64,000 nt of DNA, taken from contig CACYXE010000014.1 of assembly GCA_902778275.1 (NCBI GenBank), positions 38,150 through 102,149 on the forward strand, in the 5' to 3' direction. The stretch comes from Oscillospiraceae bacterium (GTDB lineage: Bacteria > Bacillota > Clostridia > Oscillospirales > Oscillospiraceae). Positions 31,884 through 40,437 of this stretch are shown here, one piece after another (the first letter of the stretch is position 1; the number at the start of each line of letters is the position of its first letter). The notes beneath the pieces are model-generated. The model had not been told where the DNA came from, did no database searches, and saw only the letters and a list, made by a program, of their open reading frames with translations. The position numbers and the translations under genes are program-made.

Positions 31884-32864
31884 TCAGTCTCCGTAGCCCC
31901 GGCGCCGGCGGTACAGCCGGTGCAGGCCGGGGAGCCTGCGCTTGAGAAAATGCTTGGCTTTATAGGAGGCGCTCTGCGCCCGATAGATCGCATCGTAAGG
32001 GGGACGGATCTGCTCGTCCGCCTTCCCCTGGAGCTCCAGCAGCTCATACTCCCGCTCCAGGATCACCTGCCGCACCGCGTCGGCCCGGTTCCCGGAGACC
32101 TGGGGCAGCAGAGCCTGCAGCATCTCGAGCTCCCCGGTGACGAATTCCTTGAACTTGGCATAGTTCCTGTCCACGCCGCTGCTCCAGGCGGATGGGTTGC
32201 TGCCCACCCGGTAGACGGACATGCAGCGGTCCAGATAACGGACCCTGCCCCGCATGGTCAGCCAGATGCCCACAGGGTAATCGGTGAAGCCGCGGCGGAA
32301 AGCGACCGCGCGGAAGTCCGGGGGAGAGAGCAGAAATTCCCGCCGGGCCATGATGGAGCTGGTGTGGAAGGCCCCGGCCATGCCCCGGACCACGGTCTCA
32401 AAGGCCACGTCCTGTTCTTCGCGCCCGGTGAACAGCGGCGCGTCGGGCCGGGAGTTATCGGTATAGTGCAGCAGAGTGTTGTGCACACAGGCGGAGTAGT
32501 CCGGATGCGCGTCCAAAAAATCTGCCTGCCGCTGGAGCTTCTCCGGGTCGGACCAATAATCGTCCCCTTCGCAGAGGGCGATGTATTCCCCCCGGGCGGC
32601 CGGGTACAGCACCGCATCGTAGATGTTGACGCCCTGGGAATAAAGGTTCCGCTCCTGGCAGAAGGGGCGGATGATCGCCGGGTACTTCTCCGCGTATTCC
32701 CGGATCACAGCGGCGGTGTCGTCGGTGGAGGCGTCGTCGTTGACCAGCACCTCAAAGGGAAAGTCGGTTTTCTGGCTGACGAAGCCCTCCAGGGCGTCGC
32801 GGATATAAGCGCCGTGATTGAAGGCGGTACAGGCCACTGAGACCTTGCATCTTGGCTGCTCCAT
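31884..32864 (-). CDS. Family 2 glycosyltransferase
   Basis: 326 residues. ATG 32864 is preferred to an in-frame ATG at 32891 because GCAGGAG precedes it. GT-A fold: 'VACTAFNHGAYIRDAL', 'VLVNDDASTDDT', 'YIALCEGDDYW' (metal-binding DxD-like Asp pair), ending in a basic segment 'KRRLPGLHRLYRRRRG' likely to touch the membrane. It transfers a sugar from a nucleotide donor to a glycan acceptor. First gene of the five-gene glycan operon. Confidence 0.9.
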   Translation of the reverse strand: MEQPRCKVSVACTAFNHGAYIRDALEGFVSQKTDFPFEVLVNDDASTDDTAAVIREYAEKYPAIIRPFCQERNLYSQGVNIYDAVLYPAARGEYIALCEGDDYWSDPEKLQRQADFLDAHPDYSACVHNTLLHYTDNSRPDAPLFTGREEQDVAFETVVRGMAGAFHTSSIMARREFLLSPPDFRAVAFRRGFTDYPVGIWLTMRGRVRYLDRCMSVYRVGSNPSAWSSGVDRNYAKFKEFVTGELEMLQALLPQVSGNRADAVRQVILEREYELLELQGKADEQIRPPYDAIYRAQSASYKAKHFLKRRLPGLHRLYRRRRGYGD

Positions 32865-32894
32865 GGCACACTCCTGCAGATAATTATTCATTCT

Positions 32895-32923
32895 ATTATA
32901 CTGCCAAAGCCTGTCCTTTTCAA
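32895..32923 (-). promoter_or_regulatory. Promoter of the glycan operon
   Basis: Minus strand TTGAAA (32923-32918), 17-bp spacer, TATAAT (32900-32895). It begins directly after the psuG terminator. Confidence 0.7.
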
Positions 32924-32926
32924 CAG

Positions 32927-32964
32927 AAAAAAGACGCCCTCCGCACAGCTGTGCAGAGGGCGTA
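32927..32964 (-). terminator. Terminator of the nucleoside/pseudouridine operon
   Basis: Minus-strand stem ACGCCCTC / GAGGGCGT with further TGCACA/TGTGCA-type pairing in the loop, followed by TTTTTT. Confidence 0.8.
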
Positions 32965-32974
32965 GATAAAACGC

Positions 32975-33886
32975 TCAGATATTCAGTTGGATAGCGGTCT
33001 GCGCCGCCACACGGGCGTTGTTCAGCACCAGCTGGATGTTGGATTCCAGGCTCTCCCCGCCGGTGAGCTCCACTACCCGGGCCAGCAGGAAGGGCGTGGT
33101 CTCCTTGCCCTTGATCCCCTGCGCCCGGCTCTCGGCCAGGGCCTGTTCGATGGCCGCGTCGATGACGGCCTTGTCCATGGCATACTGCTCGGGGATGGGG
33201 TTGGTGACCAGCATGCCGCCCTTGTAGCCCAGTTCCCGCTGGGCCCGGAACAGCCCGGCCAGCTCCGCGGGGCTGTCCACCCGATAGTCCACGCCGAAGC
33301 CGCTCTGCCGGGTGTAGAAGGCGGGCAGCTCGTCGGTGCCGTAGCCGATGACCGGCACGCCCTTGGTCTCCAGGTATTCCAGGGTCAGCCCCAGGTCCAG
33401 GATGGACTTGGCCCCGGCGCAGACCACCATCACCGGGGTCTGGGCCAGCTCCTCCAGGTCGGCGGAGATGTCCATGGTGGTCTCCGCGCCCCGGTGTACG
33501 CCGCCGATGCCGCCGGTGGCGAAAACCTGGATCCCGGCCATGTGGGCGATGATCATGGTGGTGGCCACGGTGGTGGCGCCGTCTGCCTCCCAGGCAACCA
33601 GCGCGGGCAGATCCCGGCGGCTGGCCTTGGTCACGTTGCGGCCCATCTTGCCCAGATATTCGATCTCCTCCTGGGTCAATCCGGCCTTCAGCCGGCCGCC
33701 GATGACAGCGATGGTGGCGGGGATGGCGCCCGCGTCGCGGATGGTCTGCTCCACCATCAGCGCGGTCTCCACGTTTTTGGGATAGGGCATGCCGTGGGAG
33801 ATGATGGTGCTCTCCAGAGCCACGATGGGCAGGCCCATAGCCTGGGCGGAGCCCACTTCATAGGAAATATCCAGATGCTTGTTCAT
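32975..33886 (-). CDS. psuG: Pseudouridine-5'-phosphate glycosidase
   Basis: 303 residues, the usual PsuG length: 'VALESTIISHGMPYP', 'TKASRRDLPAL', 'FATGGIGGVHRGAETTMDISADL' shown in part, 'VVCAGAKSILDLG' with the Schiff-base Lys, and 'GGESLESNIQLVLNNA'. It cleaves pseudouridine-5'-phosphate to uracil and ribose-5-phosphate. TCGGAGG precedes the ATG. It lies at the end of the nucleoside-importer genes, which could supply pseudouridine. The matching kinase gene psuK is about 19 kb away at 52781. Confidence 0.95.
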   Translation of the reverse strand: MNKHLDISYEVGSAQAMGLPIVALESTIISHGMPYPKNVETALMVEQTIRDAGAIPATIAVIGGRLKAGLTQEEIEYLGKMGRNVTKASRRDLPALVAWEADGATTVATTMIIAHMAGIQVFATGGIGGVHRGAETTMDISADLEELAQTPVMVVCAGAKSILDLGLTLEYLETKGVPVIGYGTDELPAFYTRQSGFGVDYRVDSPAELAGLFRAQRELGYKGGMLVTNPIPEQYAMDKAVIDAAIEQALAESRAQGIKGKETTPFLLARVVELTGGESLESNIQLVLNNARVAAQTAIQLNI

Positions 33887-33913
33887 TGAAACCTCCGAAA
33901 AATCAGAATGAAG

Positions 33914-33940
33914 CCGGGGATATGGAAGCCATATCCCCGG
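33914..33940. terminator. Hairpin between nupQ and psuG
   Basis: 12-bp perfect stem CCGGGGATATGG / CCATATCCCCGG with a 3-base loop. The minus-strand flank has only interrupted T residues, so partial readthrough into psuG is likely. Confidence 0.55.
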
Positions 33941-33961
33941 GTGTTTTCTAAAACTGCGGGA

Positions 33962-34906
33962 TCACTTTGCCTTGATATAGGGCTTGCCGTTGGCGGAGGG
34001 CACGCGGGACTTGCCCACGAACAGCACCAGCACGATGACCGTGACCACATAGGGGATCATGGAAATGAGCTGCATGTCGATGCCCGAGGAGCCGCCCAGG
34101 ACCACTTTCAGACCGGAGCAGAAGCCAAACAGCAGGCAGCCGATCAGAGCGCCGTGAGGCCGGAACTTACCGAAGATGACGGCGGCGATGGCGATGAAGC
34201 CCTGGCCCACGATGGAGATGGGACGGAACTGCGTGGAGATGGTCATGGTGACGCAGGCGCCGCCCAGACCGGCCAGGAAGCCGGAGATGCACACGCACAG
34301 GAAACGCATCTTGATCACGTCGATGCCCAGAGTCTCACAGGCCTGGGGATGCTCGCCGCAGGCCCGCAGACGCAGGCCGAAGCGGGTCTTGTAGAAGATA
34401 AACCAGACCAGGACCGCCGCGATGAATACCAGGTAAGTGGACGCATAGTTGGCAAAGACGTTGTCCATAAAGCGGCCGAACACAGTGGAGGTGTCGAAGG
34501 TGCCGGAGAACAGCTTGGGGATCTTCTGGGCCTGGGTCAGGGGAATGGTGTCGGTGGAGTTGAACATCACCTTTGCCAGCATGATGGCGATACCGGGGCC
34601 CAGCATGTTGATGGCGGTGCCGGCGATGGTCTGGTCCGCACCCAGGTTCACGGTGGCGATGGCGTGCAGCGCGCCGAAGAGGGCGCCGGCCAGGCCGCCG
34701 CAGAGGAAGCCGAGCCAGGGGTTGCCGGTGAAGTAGGCGATCACCGTACCGGCAAAGGCGCCGGCGGTCATCATGCCTTCAATGCCGATGTTGACCACAC
34801 CGGAGACTTCGGAGAAGCAGGAGCCCAGCGCCGCATAGAGCAGCGGCGTGGAATAGGCAAGAGTGGCAAACAGAATGATGCCGAGACTGTTGACAAAGTT
34901 GTTCAT
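33962..34906 (-). CDS. nupQ: Nucleoside ABC transporter permease (NupQ class)
   Basis: 314 residues with about eight to ten membrane segments, and family blocks 'FSEVSGVVNIGIEGMM', 'GADQTIAGTAINML', 'TRFGLRLRACGEHPQACETLGI' (cytoplasmic loop), 'GQGFIAIAAVIFGKFRPHGAL'. This is the YufQ/NupQ partner of BmpA-type nucleoside importers. Starts behind AAGGAGGAG, overlapping nupP by 4 bases. Confidence 0.9.
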   Translation of the reverse strand: MNNFVNSLGIILFATLAYSTPLLYAALGSCFSEVSGVVNIGIEGMMTAGAFAGTVIAYFTGNPWLGFLCGGLAGALFGALHAIATVNLGADQTIAGTAINMLGPGIAIMLAKVMFNSTDTIPLTQAQKIPKLFSGTFDTSTVFGRFMDNVFANYASTYLVFIAAVLVWFIFYKTRFGLRLRACGEHPQACETLGIDVIKMRFLCVCISGFLAGLGGACVTMTISTQFRPISIVGQGFIAIAAVIFGKFRPHGALIGCLLFGFCSGLKVVLGGSSGIDMQLISMIPYVVTVIVLVLFVGKSRVPSANGKPYIKAK

Positions 34907-36036
34907 GACTTCTCCTCCTTCCGTTCATCCGCTTTCTTTGGTTTGGGAGCCTCCGCTTTGCGCCTGGAGCGGGATTTGAGGCGCTTGAGGTTTTCAAAGA
35001 TCACGGAGATGGCGATGAAGAACACCACCGTGCCTACGATGACGTTGATGAGCTGGGTGGGCACGCCCACCAGGTTCAGCTTGCTGCCGCCGTACATCAG
35101 CGCGCCGTAGAAGAGACCGGCCACGAACACGCCAAAGGGATTGGAGCAGCCGATCAGGGCCACCACGATGCCGGCGAAGCCGTAGCCTTCCTGGCTGGTG
35201 AAGATGCTGATGCGTCCGCCCATGCCCATCAGCTGCAGGGCGCCGCCCAGGCCCGCCAGGGCGCCGGAGATGGCCAGCGCGGTGAGGATGGAGCGGTTCA
35301 CGTGGATGCCGCCGTACTCCGCGGCGAATTTGTTGTAGCCCACGGCCTTGAGCTCATAGCCCAGGGTGGTCTTTTCAATGATGAACCAGACCAGGACCGT
35401 AACAGCCATGGCCACGAAGATGCCCCAGTTGGCGGTGGGGCAGAGGCCCAGGGAGTTGATGAAATCCTTGGAGAAGAGGGTGCTGGCGTTGGCGGCGATG
35501 TTCTTGGTGGCCTCGGCAGTACCTTCGTTTTTAATGGCGGGCAGGCCCGCAATGAAGTTGGACAGATAGAAGGCGATCCAGTTGAACATGATCATGCTCA
35601 ACACTTCGTTGATGCCCCACTTGGTTTTCAAAAAGCCCACGATGATGCCCCAGACGGCGCCGGCGATCATGGCGGTCAGGAAGCACAGGATGATCAGCAC
35701 GGGCTTCGGAAGACCGCCGCAGAGGATGCTGGTACAGCAGGCGGCCATGGAGCCCACCACGTACTGACCCTCGGCGCCGATATTGAAGACGCCGGTTTTG
35801 AAGGAGAAGGCCACCGACAGGCCCACCACGATATAGGGGATGGCGTAGACCACCACATAGGAGAAGCCCTTCAGGTTGGTCACGCTGGAGAGCAGCCGCC
35901 CGTAGGCCTCGCCCACGGACAGACCCATGGCGATCAGGAAAATGGCGCCCACCAAAAAGCCCAGCAGGATGGACAGCAGGATGTGGATAAAACGGTTTTC
36001 CGAAATCACATCCAGAAAGTTTTTCTTCTTTGTCAT
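34903..36036 (-). CDS. nupP: Nucleoside ABC transporter permease (NupP class)
   Basis: 377 residues, with 'NIGAEGQYVVGSMAACCTSIL', 'WGINEVLSMIMFNWIAFYLSNF' (shown in part) and 'EGYGFAGIVVALIGCSNPFGV', plus a long Lys/Arg/Glu-rich cytosolic C-terminus. It is the larger permease of the heterodimeric nucleoside channel. GGGAGGTGAG precedes the ATG; 4-base overlaps on both sides (nupO and nupQ) show tight translational coupling. Confidence 0.9.
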   Translation of the reverse strand: MTKKKNFLDVISENRFIHILLSILLGFLVGAIFLIAMGLSVGEAYGRLLSSVTNLKGFSYVVVYAIPYIVVGLSVAFSFKTGVFNIGAEGQYVVGSMAACCTSILCGGLPKPVLIILCFLTAMIAGAVWGIIVGFLKTKWGINEVLSMIMFNWIAFYLSNFIAGLPAIKNEGTAEATKNIAANASTLFSKDFINSLGLCPTANWGIFVAMAVTVLVWFIIEKTTLGYELKAVGYNKFAAEYGGIHVNRSILTALAISGALAGLGGALQLMGMGGRISIFTSQEGYGFAGIVVALIGCSNPFGVFVAGLFYGALMYGGSKLNLVGVPTQLINVIVGTVVFFIAISVIFENLKRLKSRSRRKAEAPKPKKADERKEEKS

Positions 36037-37571
36037 GCCTTCTCACCTCCCGCCATCAGCAGGCCCAGATCGTTCTCATTGGCCTCTTTGCCGGGGATGG
36101 CGGCCACGATCTGCCCGTCGAAAATCACGTCGATAATATCGGAGAGACTCATGATCTCATCCAGCTCAAAGGAGACCAGCAGAACGGCCTTCCCCTTGTT
36201 GCGCTGGTCCACGATGTACTTGTGCACGTACTCGATGGCGCCCACGTCCAGACCGCGGGTGGGGTTGACGGCGATGAGCAGGTCCTTGTCGTTCTGCACC
36301 TCGCGGGCGATGATGACCTTCTGCTGGTTGCCGCCGGAGAGGGTGCCCGCCGGGCGCTTCTCGCTCTGCTTGGGGCGGATATCGTACTGCTCAATGGACT
36401 CCGTGGCGTGGGCGAAGATGGGATCCCGCTGCAGCACGCTCTTTTTGGAGTAAGGCGCTTCGCCGTAGTTTTGCAGGATCAGATTGTCCTCGATGGAGAA
36501 GTCCAGCACCAGACCGTGCTTCTGCCGGTCCGCGGGGATGGAGGACACGCCGTGGTCAAAGCCAAAGGCAGGGGACTTGTTGAACACGTCCACGCCGTTG
36601 ACCAGCACCTGACCGGAGACGCCCTTGCGCAGACCGGTGATGACCTCCACCAGCTCGGTCTGGCCGTTGCCGTCGATGCCGGCGATGCCTACGATCTCGC
36701 CCCGGCGCACCTGCAGATTCAGACCCTTGACGATCTCAATATCCCGGTAGTCCTTGCAGTGCAGGTCCTTCACGTCCAGCACCACCTCGCCGGGCTCCTG
36801 CTCGGGCTTGTCCACCTTGAAGGTGACGTTGCGGCCCACCATCATGCTGGCCAGACCGTTCTCGTCCACTTCATCCACATCCACGGTGCCGATGTACTTG
36901 CCCAGGCGGATGATGGTGCAGTAGTCGGCGGACTCCTTGATCTCTTTCAGCTTGTGGGTAATGATGATGATGCTCTTGCCGTCCTTGACCAGGTTGTGCA
37001 TGATGGCGATCAGTTCGGTGATCTCCTGGGGGGTCAGGGAGGAAGTAGGCTCGTCCAGGATCAGAATGTCCGCGCCGCGGTAGAGGGCCTTCAGGATCTC
37101 CACACGCTGCTGCATGCCCACGGAGATATCCTCGATCCTGGCGTCCGGGTCGATGGAAAGGCCGTAACGCTCGGAGATCTCCACCACGTTCCTGCGGGCG
37201 GTGGCCATATCCAGCTTGGGACCCTTGGTGGGCTCGGTGCCCAGGACGATGTTTTCCGTCACGGTAAAGGGCTGGACCAGCATGAAGTGCTGGTGGACCA
37301 TGCCGATGCCGGCTGCGATGGCATCGCGGGGATTGTTCATCTCGATTTTCCTGCCGTTGACCAGAATGTCGCCGGAGGTGGGCTTGAGCAGGCCGTAGAG
37401 CTGGTTCATCAGCGTGGATTTGCCGGCGCCGTTTTCGCCCAGGATCGCATGGATCTCGCCTTTGTGGACGGTGAGGTTGATCCCGTCGTTGGCCACAAAA
37501 TCGCCGAATTTCTTGACGATGTTGCGCATTTCAATGACGGGGGTATTCAGGTCCACGTATTCTTTTGCCAA
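36033..37571 (-). CDS. nupO: Nucleoside ABC transporter ATPase (NupO class)
   Basis: 512 residues with two ABC domains: Walker A 'GENGAGKST' and signature 'ISVGMQQRVEILKAL' in the first half, degenerate P-loop 'GIDGNGQTE' and 'LSGGNQQKVIIAREV' in the second. The start is TTG at 37571 behind AGGGGGCGA. Homologues power guanosine/inosine/pseudouridine uptake with BmpA/NupN-type binding proteins. It follows the binding-protein gene after a hairpin terminator-like element. Confidence 0.92.
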   Translation of the reverse strand: MAKEYVDLNTPVIEMRNIVKKFGDFVANDGINLTVHKGEIHAILGENGAGKSTLMNQLYGLLKPTSGDILVNGRKIEMNNPRDAIAAGIGMVHQHFMLVQPFTVTENIVLGTEPTKGPKLDMATARRNVVEISERYGLSIDPDARIEDISVGMQQRVEILKALYRGADILILDEPTSSLTPQEITELIAIMHNLVKDGKSIIIITHKLKEIKESADYCTIIRLGKYIGTVDVDEVDENGLASMMVGRNVTFKVDKPEQEPGEVVLDVKDLHCKDYRDIEIVKGLNLQVRRGEIVGIAGIDGNGQTELVEVITGLRKGVSGQVLVNGVDVFNKSPAFGFDHGVSSIPADRQKHGLVLDFSIEDNLILQNYGEAPYSKKSVLQRDPIFAHATESIEQYDIRPKQSEKRPAGTLSGGNQQKVIIAREVQNDKDLLIAVNPTRGLDVGAIEYVHKYIVDQRNKGKAVLLVSFELDEIMSLSDIIDVIFDGQIVAAIPGKEANENDLGLLMAGGEKA

Positions 37572-37719
37572 AATAGATCGCCCCCTGTTGTTGGTTTATT
37601 TCCGTTTCGCCCGGCGACAGAGGCAGCCGCGCGAAAGCAAATGCTGTATGAAATATCTTACCATAGTTCCGGCTATATTTCTACATTTTCTTTGCCGGGC
37701 ATTCAGAATTTTTGCATGG

Positions 37720-37752
37720 AAAAAGCAGGCACCGGAAAACCGGTGCCTGCCA
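37720..37752 (-). terminator. Terminator/attenuator between bmpA and nupO
   Basis: 11-bp perfect stem GCAGGCACCGG / CCGGTGCCTGC with a TTTT loop and a following T-run on the minus strand. No consensus promoter is obvious between it and nupO, so partial readthrough probably sets a high binding-protein to transporter ratio. Confidence 0.75.
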
Positions 37753-37778
37753 GGAAATGCTTAGGGGAATCGTTCGGA

Positions 37779-38798
37779 TCAGCCGAGCTCGAACTGGGGG
37801 CAGTCGGCGGTGCTGGTGGGAACGGTCATCTTGCCTTCGATGATGGCCTGCTTGGCAGCCTCCACCTTCTCCAGCACGTCGGCGGGGATGTGATCGCCGG
37901 TGGTGGCGATGTTGATGGCGCCGTCAGCCAGAGTGTAGTGGTGCTCGCCGCCGGAGAAGGTACCGGCCTTCACGTCCTTGGCGATGGCGACACAGCCGGC
38001 GCCGGCATCCTTCAGAGCGGAGCAGAGGATGCAGTCCATGCCCAGAACGGCAGCCTGGTCGGAGTCAACACCGATGGCCCAGATGCCTTCCTCATCGCAG
38101 GCGTTGATCATGCCCAGGCCGGTGCCGCCGGCAGCGTGGTAGATCACGTCCGCGCCCTTGGTGATCATATCCTTGGCAGCGGTGTTGCCGCCGGCGATGT
38201 CACCAAACGCGTTGGCATTGTACTGCAGGACGGTAGCGTCGGGGCAAGCCTCAAGCACGCCGGTGATGTAGCCAACACCGAACAGGTTCATGGTGTCAGA
38301 AACCATGCCCTGGATGTAGCCGACAGTCTTGGACTCGGTCATGTAACCGGCGACCAGACCCACCAGGTAGGAGCACTGCTCCTGCGCGAAGGTCAGGCAG
38401 GCAACGTTTTCCAGATCCGCATTGGTGGCGTCGTCAACGATGGCGAACTTCTGATCGGGGTTGGCCTGTGCGGCCTCGCGGGTGGCGTCAGCCAGCATGT
38501 AGCCCACACAGATGATCAGGTCATAGCCCTCATCGATGAAGGTGTTGATGTTGGTCTGATAGTCAGCGTCGGTCTTGGACTCCAGATAGTTGACCTCAAA
38601 GCTGCTGTCCTCAGCGGCCAGAGCCTGCAGACCGGCCCAGGCAAACTGGTTGAAGGACTGGTCGTTGACGCCGCCGACGTCGGTTACCATGCCGACCTTG
38701 GTCTTGGCAGCGGCGGCGGGAGCGGTGCTGCTGCTTCCGCAGGCGGCCAGGGCAAAGACCATGCACAGGGCAAGAACAAGTGCGAGAATCTTTTTCAT
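37779..38798 (-). CDS. bmpA: BmpA/Med-type nucleoside-binding lipoprotein
   Basis: 339 residues from ATG 38798 behind GGAGG. Lipoprotein signal with lipobox 'LAAC', then an Ala/Thr linker and a BMP-type binding fold: 'VGMVTDVGGVNDQSFNQFAW', 'YDLIICVGYMLADATREAA', 'DVIYHAAGGTGLGMINAC'. It should capture purine or other nucleosides outside the cell and hand them to NupOPQ. deoD lies just upstream in the same orientation, and psuG downstream, giving a salvage pathway from import to base. Confidence 0.92.
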   Translation of the reverse strand: MKKILALVLALCMVFALAACGSSSTAPAAAAKTKVGMVTDVGGVNDQSFNQFAWAGLQALAAEDSSFEVNYLESKTDADYQTNINTFIDEGYDLIICVGYMLADATREAAQANPDQKFAIVDDATNADLENVACLTFAQEQCSYLVGLVAGYMTESKTVGYIQGMVSDTMNLFGVGYITGVLEACPDATVLQYNANAFGDIAGGNTAAKDMITKGADVIYHAAGGTGLGMINACDEEGIWAIGVDSDQAAVLGMDCILCSALKDAGAGCVAIAKDVKAGTFSGGEHHYTLADGAINIATTGDHIPADVLEKVEAAKQAIIEGKMTVPTSTADCPQFELG

Positions 38799-38867
38799 GT
38801 TTTTTCCTCCATAAAAATATTTTGGGTACAAAGTTATTCACCAGGGCGCAGGGCCCATAGCTTGTTT

Positions 38868-38897
38868 ATTATATCATGGATCAAGGGGGCAAAGCAA
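38868..38897 (-). promoter_or_regulatory. Promoter of bmpA-nupOPQ
   Basis: Minus strand TTGCTT (38897-38892), 18-bp spacer, TATAAT (38873-38868). Confidence 0.55.
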
Positions 38898-38946
38898 TAA
38901 GAAACTGTAAAAACCGCGGATTTTGCCGTTTTTTGTTGCGTTGGGC

Positions 38947-39681
38947 TCAGAGCTTGCTCATCTCAACCGCCGTGTCCAGCGCAACCTCCATCATGTCACG
39001 GAAGGAGTTCTGGCGCTCCTCGGCGGGGAGGTTGTCCTCCGGGCGGTAGATGTGGTCGGAGATGGTGCAGATGCACAGGGCCCGCTTGCCGGCGTAGGCG
39101 GCGTTGGCATAGAGACCGGCGGCCTCCATCTCCACGGCCAGCACGCCCATGCGCTTCCACTGGTCGTTCTTGCCGCAGCCCTCGGCGGCGTAGAAGGGAT
39201 CAGAGGAGAGGATGTTGCCCACGCGCATGTCCAGCCCGTGCTCTTTCGCCACGCGCACGGCGGTGGACAGCAGGGTATAGTCCGCGATGGGGGCGTAGGT
39301 AGCGGTCTCCCCCAGACCGAAGCTCTTCACATAGTTGGAGTTGGTGCAGGCGGCCTGTCCGGCTACCAGGTCCCGCAGCTTCAGATCGTCCTGCAGGGCG
39401 CCGGCGGAGCCGATGCGGATGATGTTGTCCACATCGTAAAAGTTGAACAGCTCCCAGCTGTAGATGCCGATGGAGGGGATGCCCATGCCGGAGGCCATCA
39501 CCGTCACGGGGACGCCCTTCCAGGTGCCGGTGTGGCCCTGGACGCCGCGGACGTTGTTGACCAGGACCGGGTCGGTCAGAAAGGTCTCGGCGATGAATTT
39601 GGCCCGCAGGGGATCACCGGGCATCAGCACAGTCTTGGCGAAAGCTTCTTTCTTTGCGTTGATATGAGGGGTGGGGATCAT
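38947..39681 (-). CDS. deoD: Purine nucleoside phosphorylase (DeoD type)
   Basis: 244 residues, close to E. coli DeoD (239): 'TPHINAKKEAFAKTVLMPGDPLRAKFIAE' shown in part, 'GSAGALQ', 'VEMEAAGLY' (nucleoside-ribose Met-Glu pair) and 'TISDHIYRPED' with the catalytic Asp. It phosphorolyses purine (deoxy)nucleosides to base and (deoxy)ribose-1-phosphate. AAAGGAGG precedes the ATG. Its promoter is back to back with that of udk. Confidence 0.95.
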   Translation of the reverse strand: MIPTPHINAKKEAFAKTVLMPGDPLRAKFIAETFLTDPVLVNNVRGVQGHTGTWKGVPVTVMASGMGIPSIGIYSWELFNFYDVDNIIRIGSAGALQDDLKLRDLVAGQAACTNSNYVKSFGLGETATYAPIADYTLLSTAVRVAKEHGLDMRVGNILSSDPFYAAEGCGKNDQWKRMGVLAVEMEAAGLYANAAYAGKRALCICTISDHIYRPEDNLPAEERQNSFRDMMEVALDTAVEMSKL

Positions 39682-39713
39682 GGATGTGTCCTCCTTTGTC
39701 TTCGATTGCCTCC

Positions 39714-39772
39714 ATTATACGGAAGAAAAAGTGCAAAGTCAAATTGAAACGGCGGAGCGGATATGCTATGAT
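39714..39772. promoter_or_regulatory. Back-to-back divergent promoters of deoD and udk
   Basis: Minus: TTGACT (39742-39737), 17 bp, TATAAT (39719-39714). Plus: TTGAAA (39744-39749), 17 bp, TATGAT (39767-39772). The two -35 boxes are separated by one base, so polymerases should exclude each other. Confidence 0.75.
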
Positions 39773-39803
39773 AAGGAAAAAGATAGAAGCAGGGGGCGGA
39801 ACT

Positions 39804-40433
39804 ATGAGCGACGTTATGGTGATCGGGATCGCCGGCGGCACCGGCAGCGGCAAAACCACGATAACCCGGAAGCTGATGAAGGAATTCGGCGCCGATGTGT
39901 GGGTGATCCACCACGACAACTATTACAAGGCCCATCACGACATGAGCTACGAGGAGCGCGCCAAGCTCAACTACGACCATCCCAACGCCTTTGAGACCGA
40001 ACGGCTGATCCGCGACCTGCGGCGGCTGAAGCTGGGGCACCCCATCGAGTGTCCGGTCTATGACTACAGCATCCACGACCGCACCGAGGAGACGGTGACC
40101 GTCTGCCCCACCCGGGTCATCATCGTGGAGGGCATCCTCATCTACGAGAACCGGGAGCTCTGCCGGGAGATGGACATCAAGCTTTATGTGGACACGGACG
40201 CGGACGTGCGCATTCTGCGCCGCATCGTGCGGGACGTGCGGGACCGGGGCCGCAGTCTGGACAGCGTCATCGACCAGTACCTGACCACGGTCAAGCCCAT
40301 GCACGAGGAGTTCGTGGAACCCAGCAAGCGCAACGCCGACATCATCATCCCCCAGGGCGGACACAACCAGGTGGCCATGCAGATGGTGGTGGAGCGGGTG
40401 CGCGCCCATCTGAGCCGGGAAGATAAGGAGTAA
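39804..40433 (+). CDS. udk: Uridine kinase
   Basis: 209 residues from ATG 39804 behind AGGGGGCGG. P-loop 'GIAGGTGSGKTT', the 'HHDNYYKAHHDM' nucleoside-site segment, 'DHPNAFET', and the lid 'RRIVRDVRDRGRSLDSVIDQY' (shown in part), all standard for Udk. It phosphorylates uridine and cytidine to the monophosphates. Pairs with tdk 4 bases downstream to form a pyrimidine-salvage operon opposite the purine-salvage genes. Confidence 0.95.
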   Translation: MSDVMVIGIAGGTGSGKTTITRKLMKEFGADVWVIHHDNYYKAHHDMSYEERAKLNYDHPNAFETERLIRDLRRLKLGHPIECPVYDYSIHDRTEETVTVCPTRVIIVEGILIYENRELCREMDIKLYVDTDADVRILRRIVRDVRDRGRSLDSVIDQYLTTVKPMHEEFVEPSKRNADIIIPQGGHNQVAMQMVVERVRAHLSREDKE

Positions 40434-40437
40434 AACG

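Noticed and set aside
38799-38946. Possible purine riboswitch ahead of bmpA
   Set aside because: No conserved purine-aptamer loop sequences or three-way-junction pairing could be found; only a promoter and A/T-rich leader.
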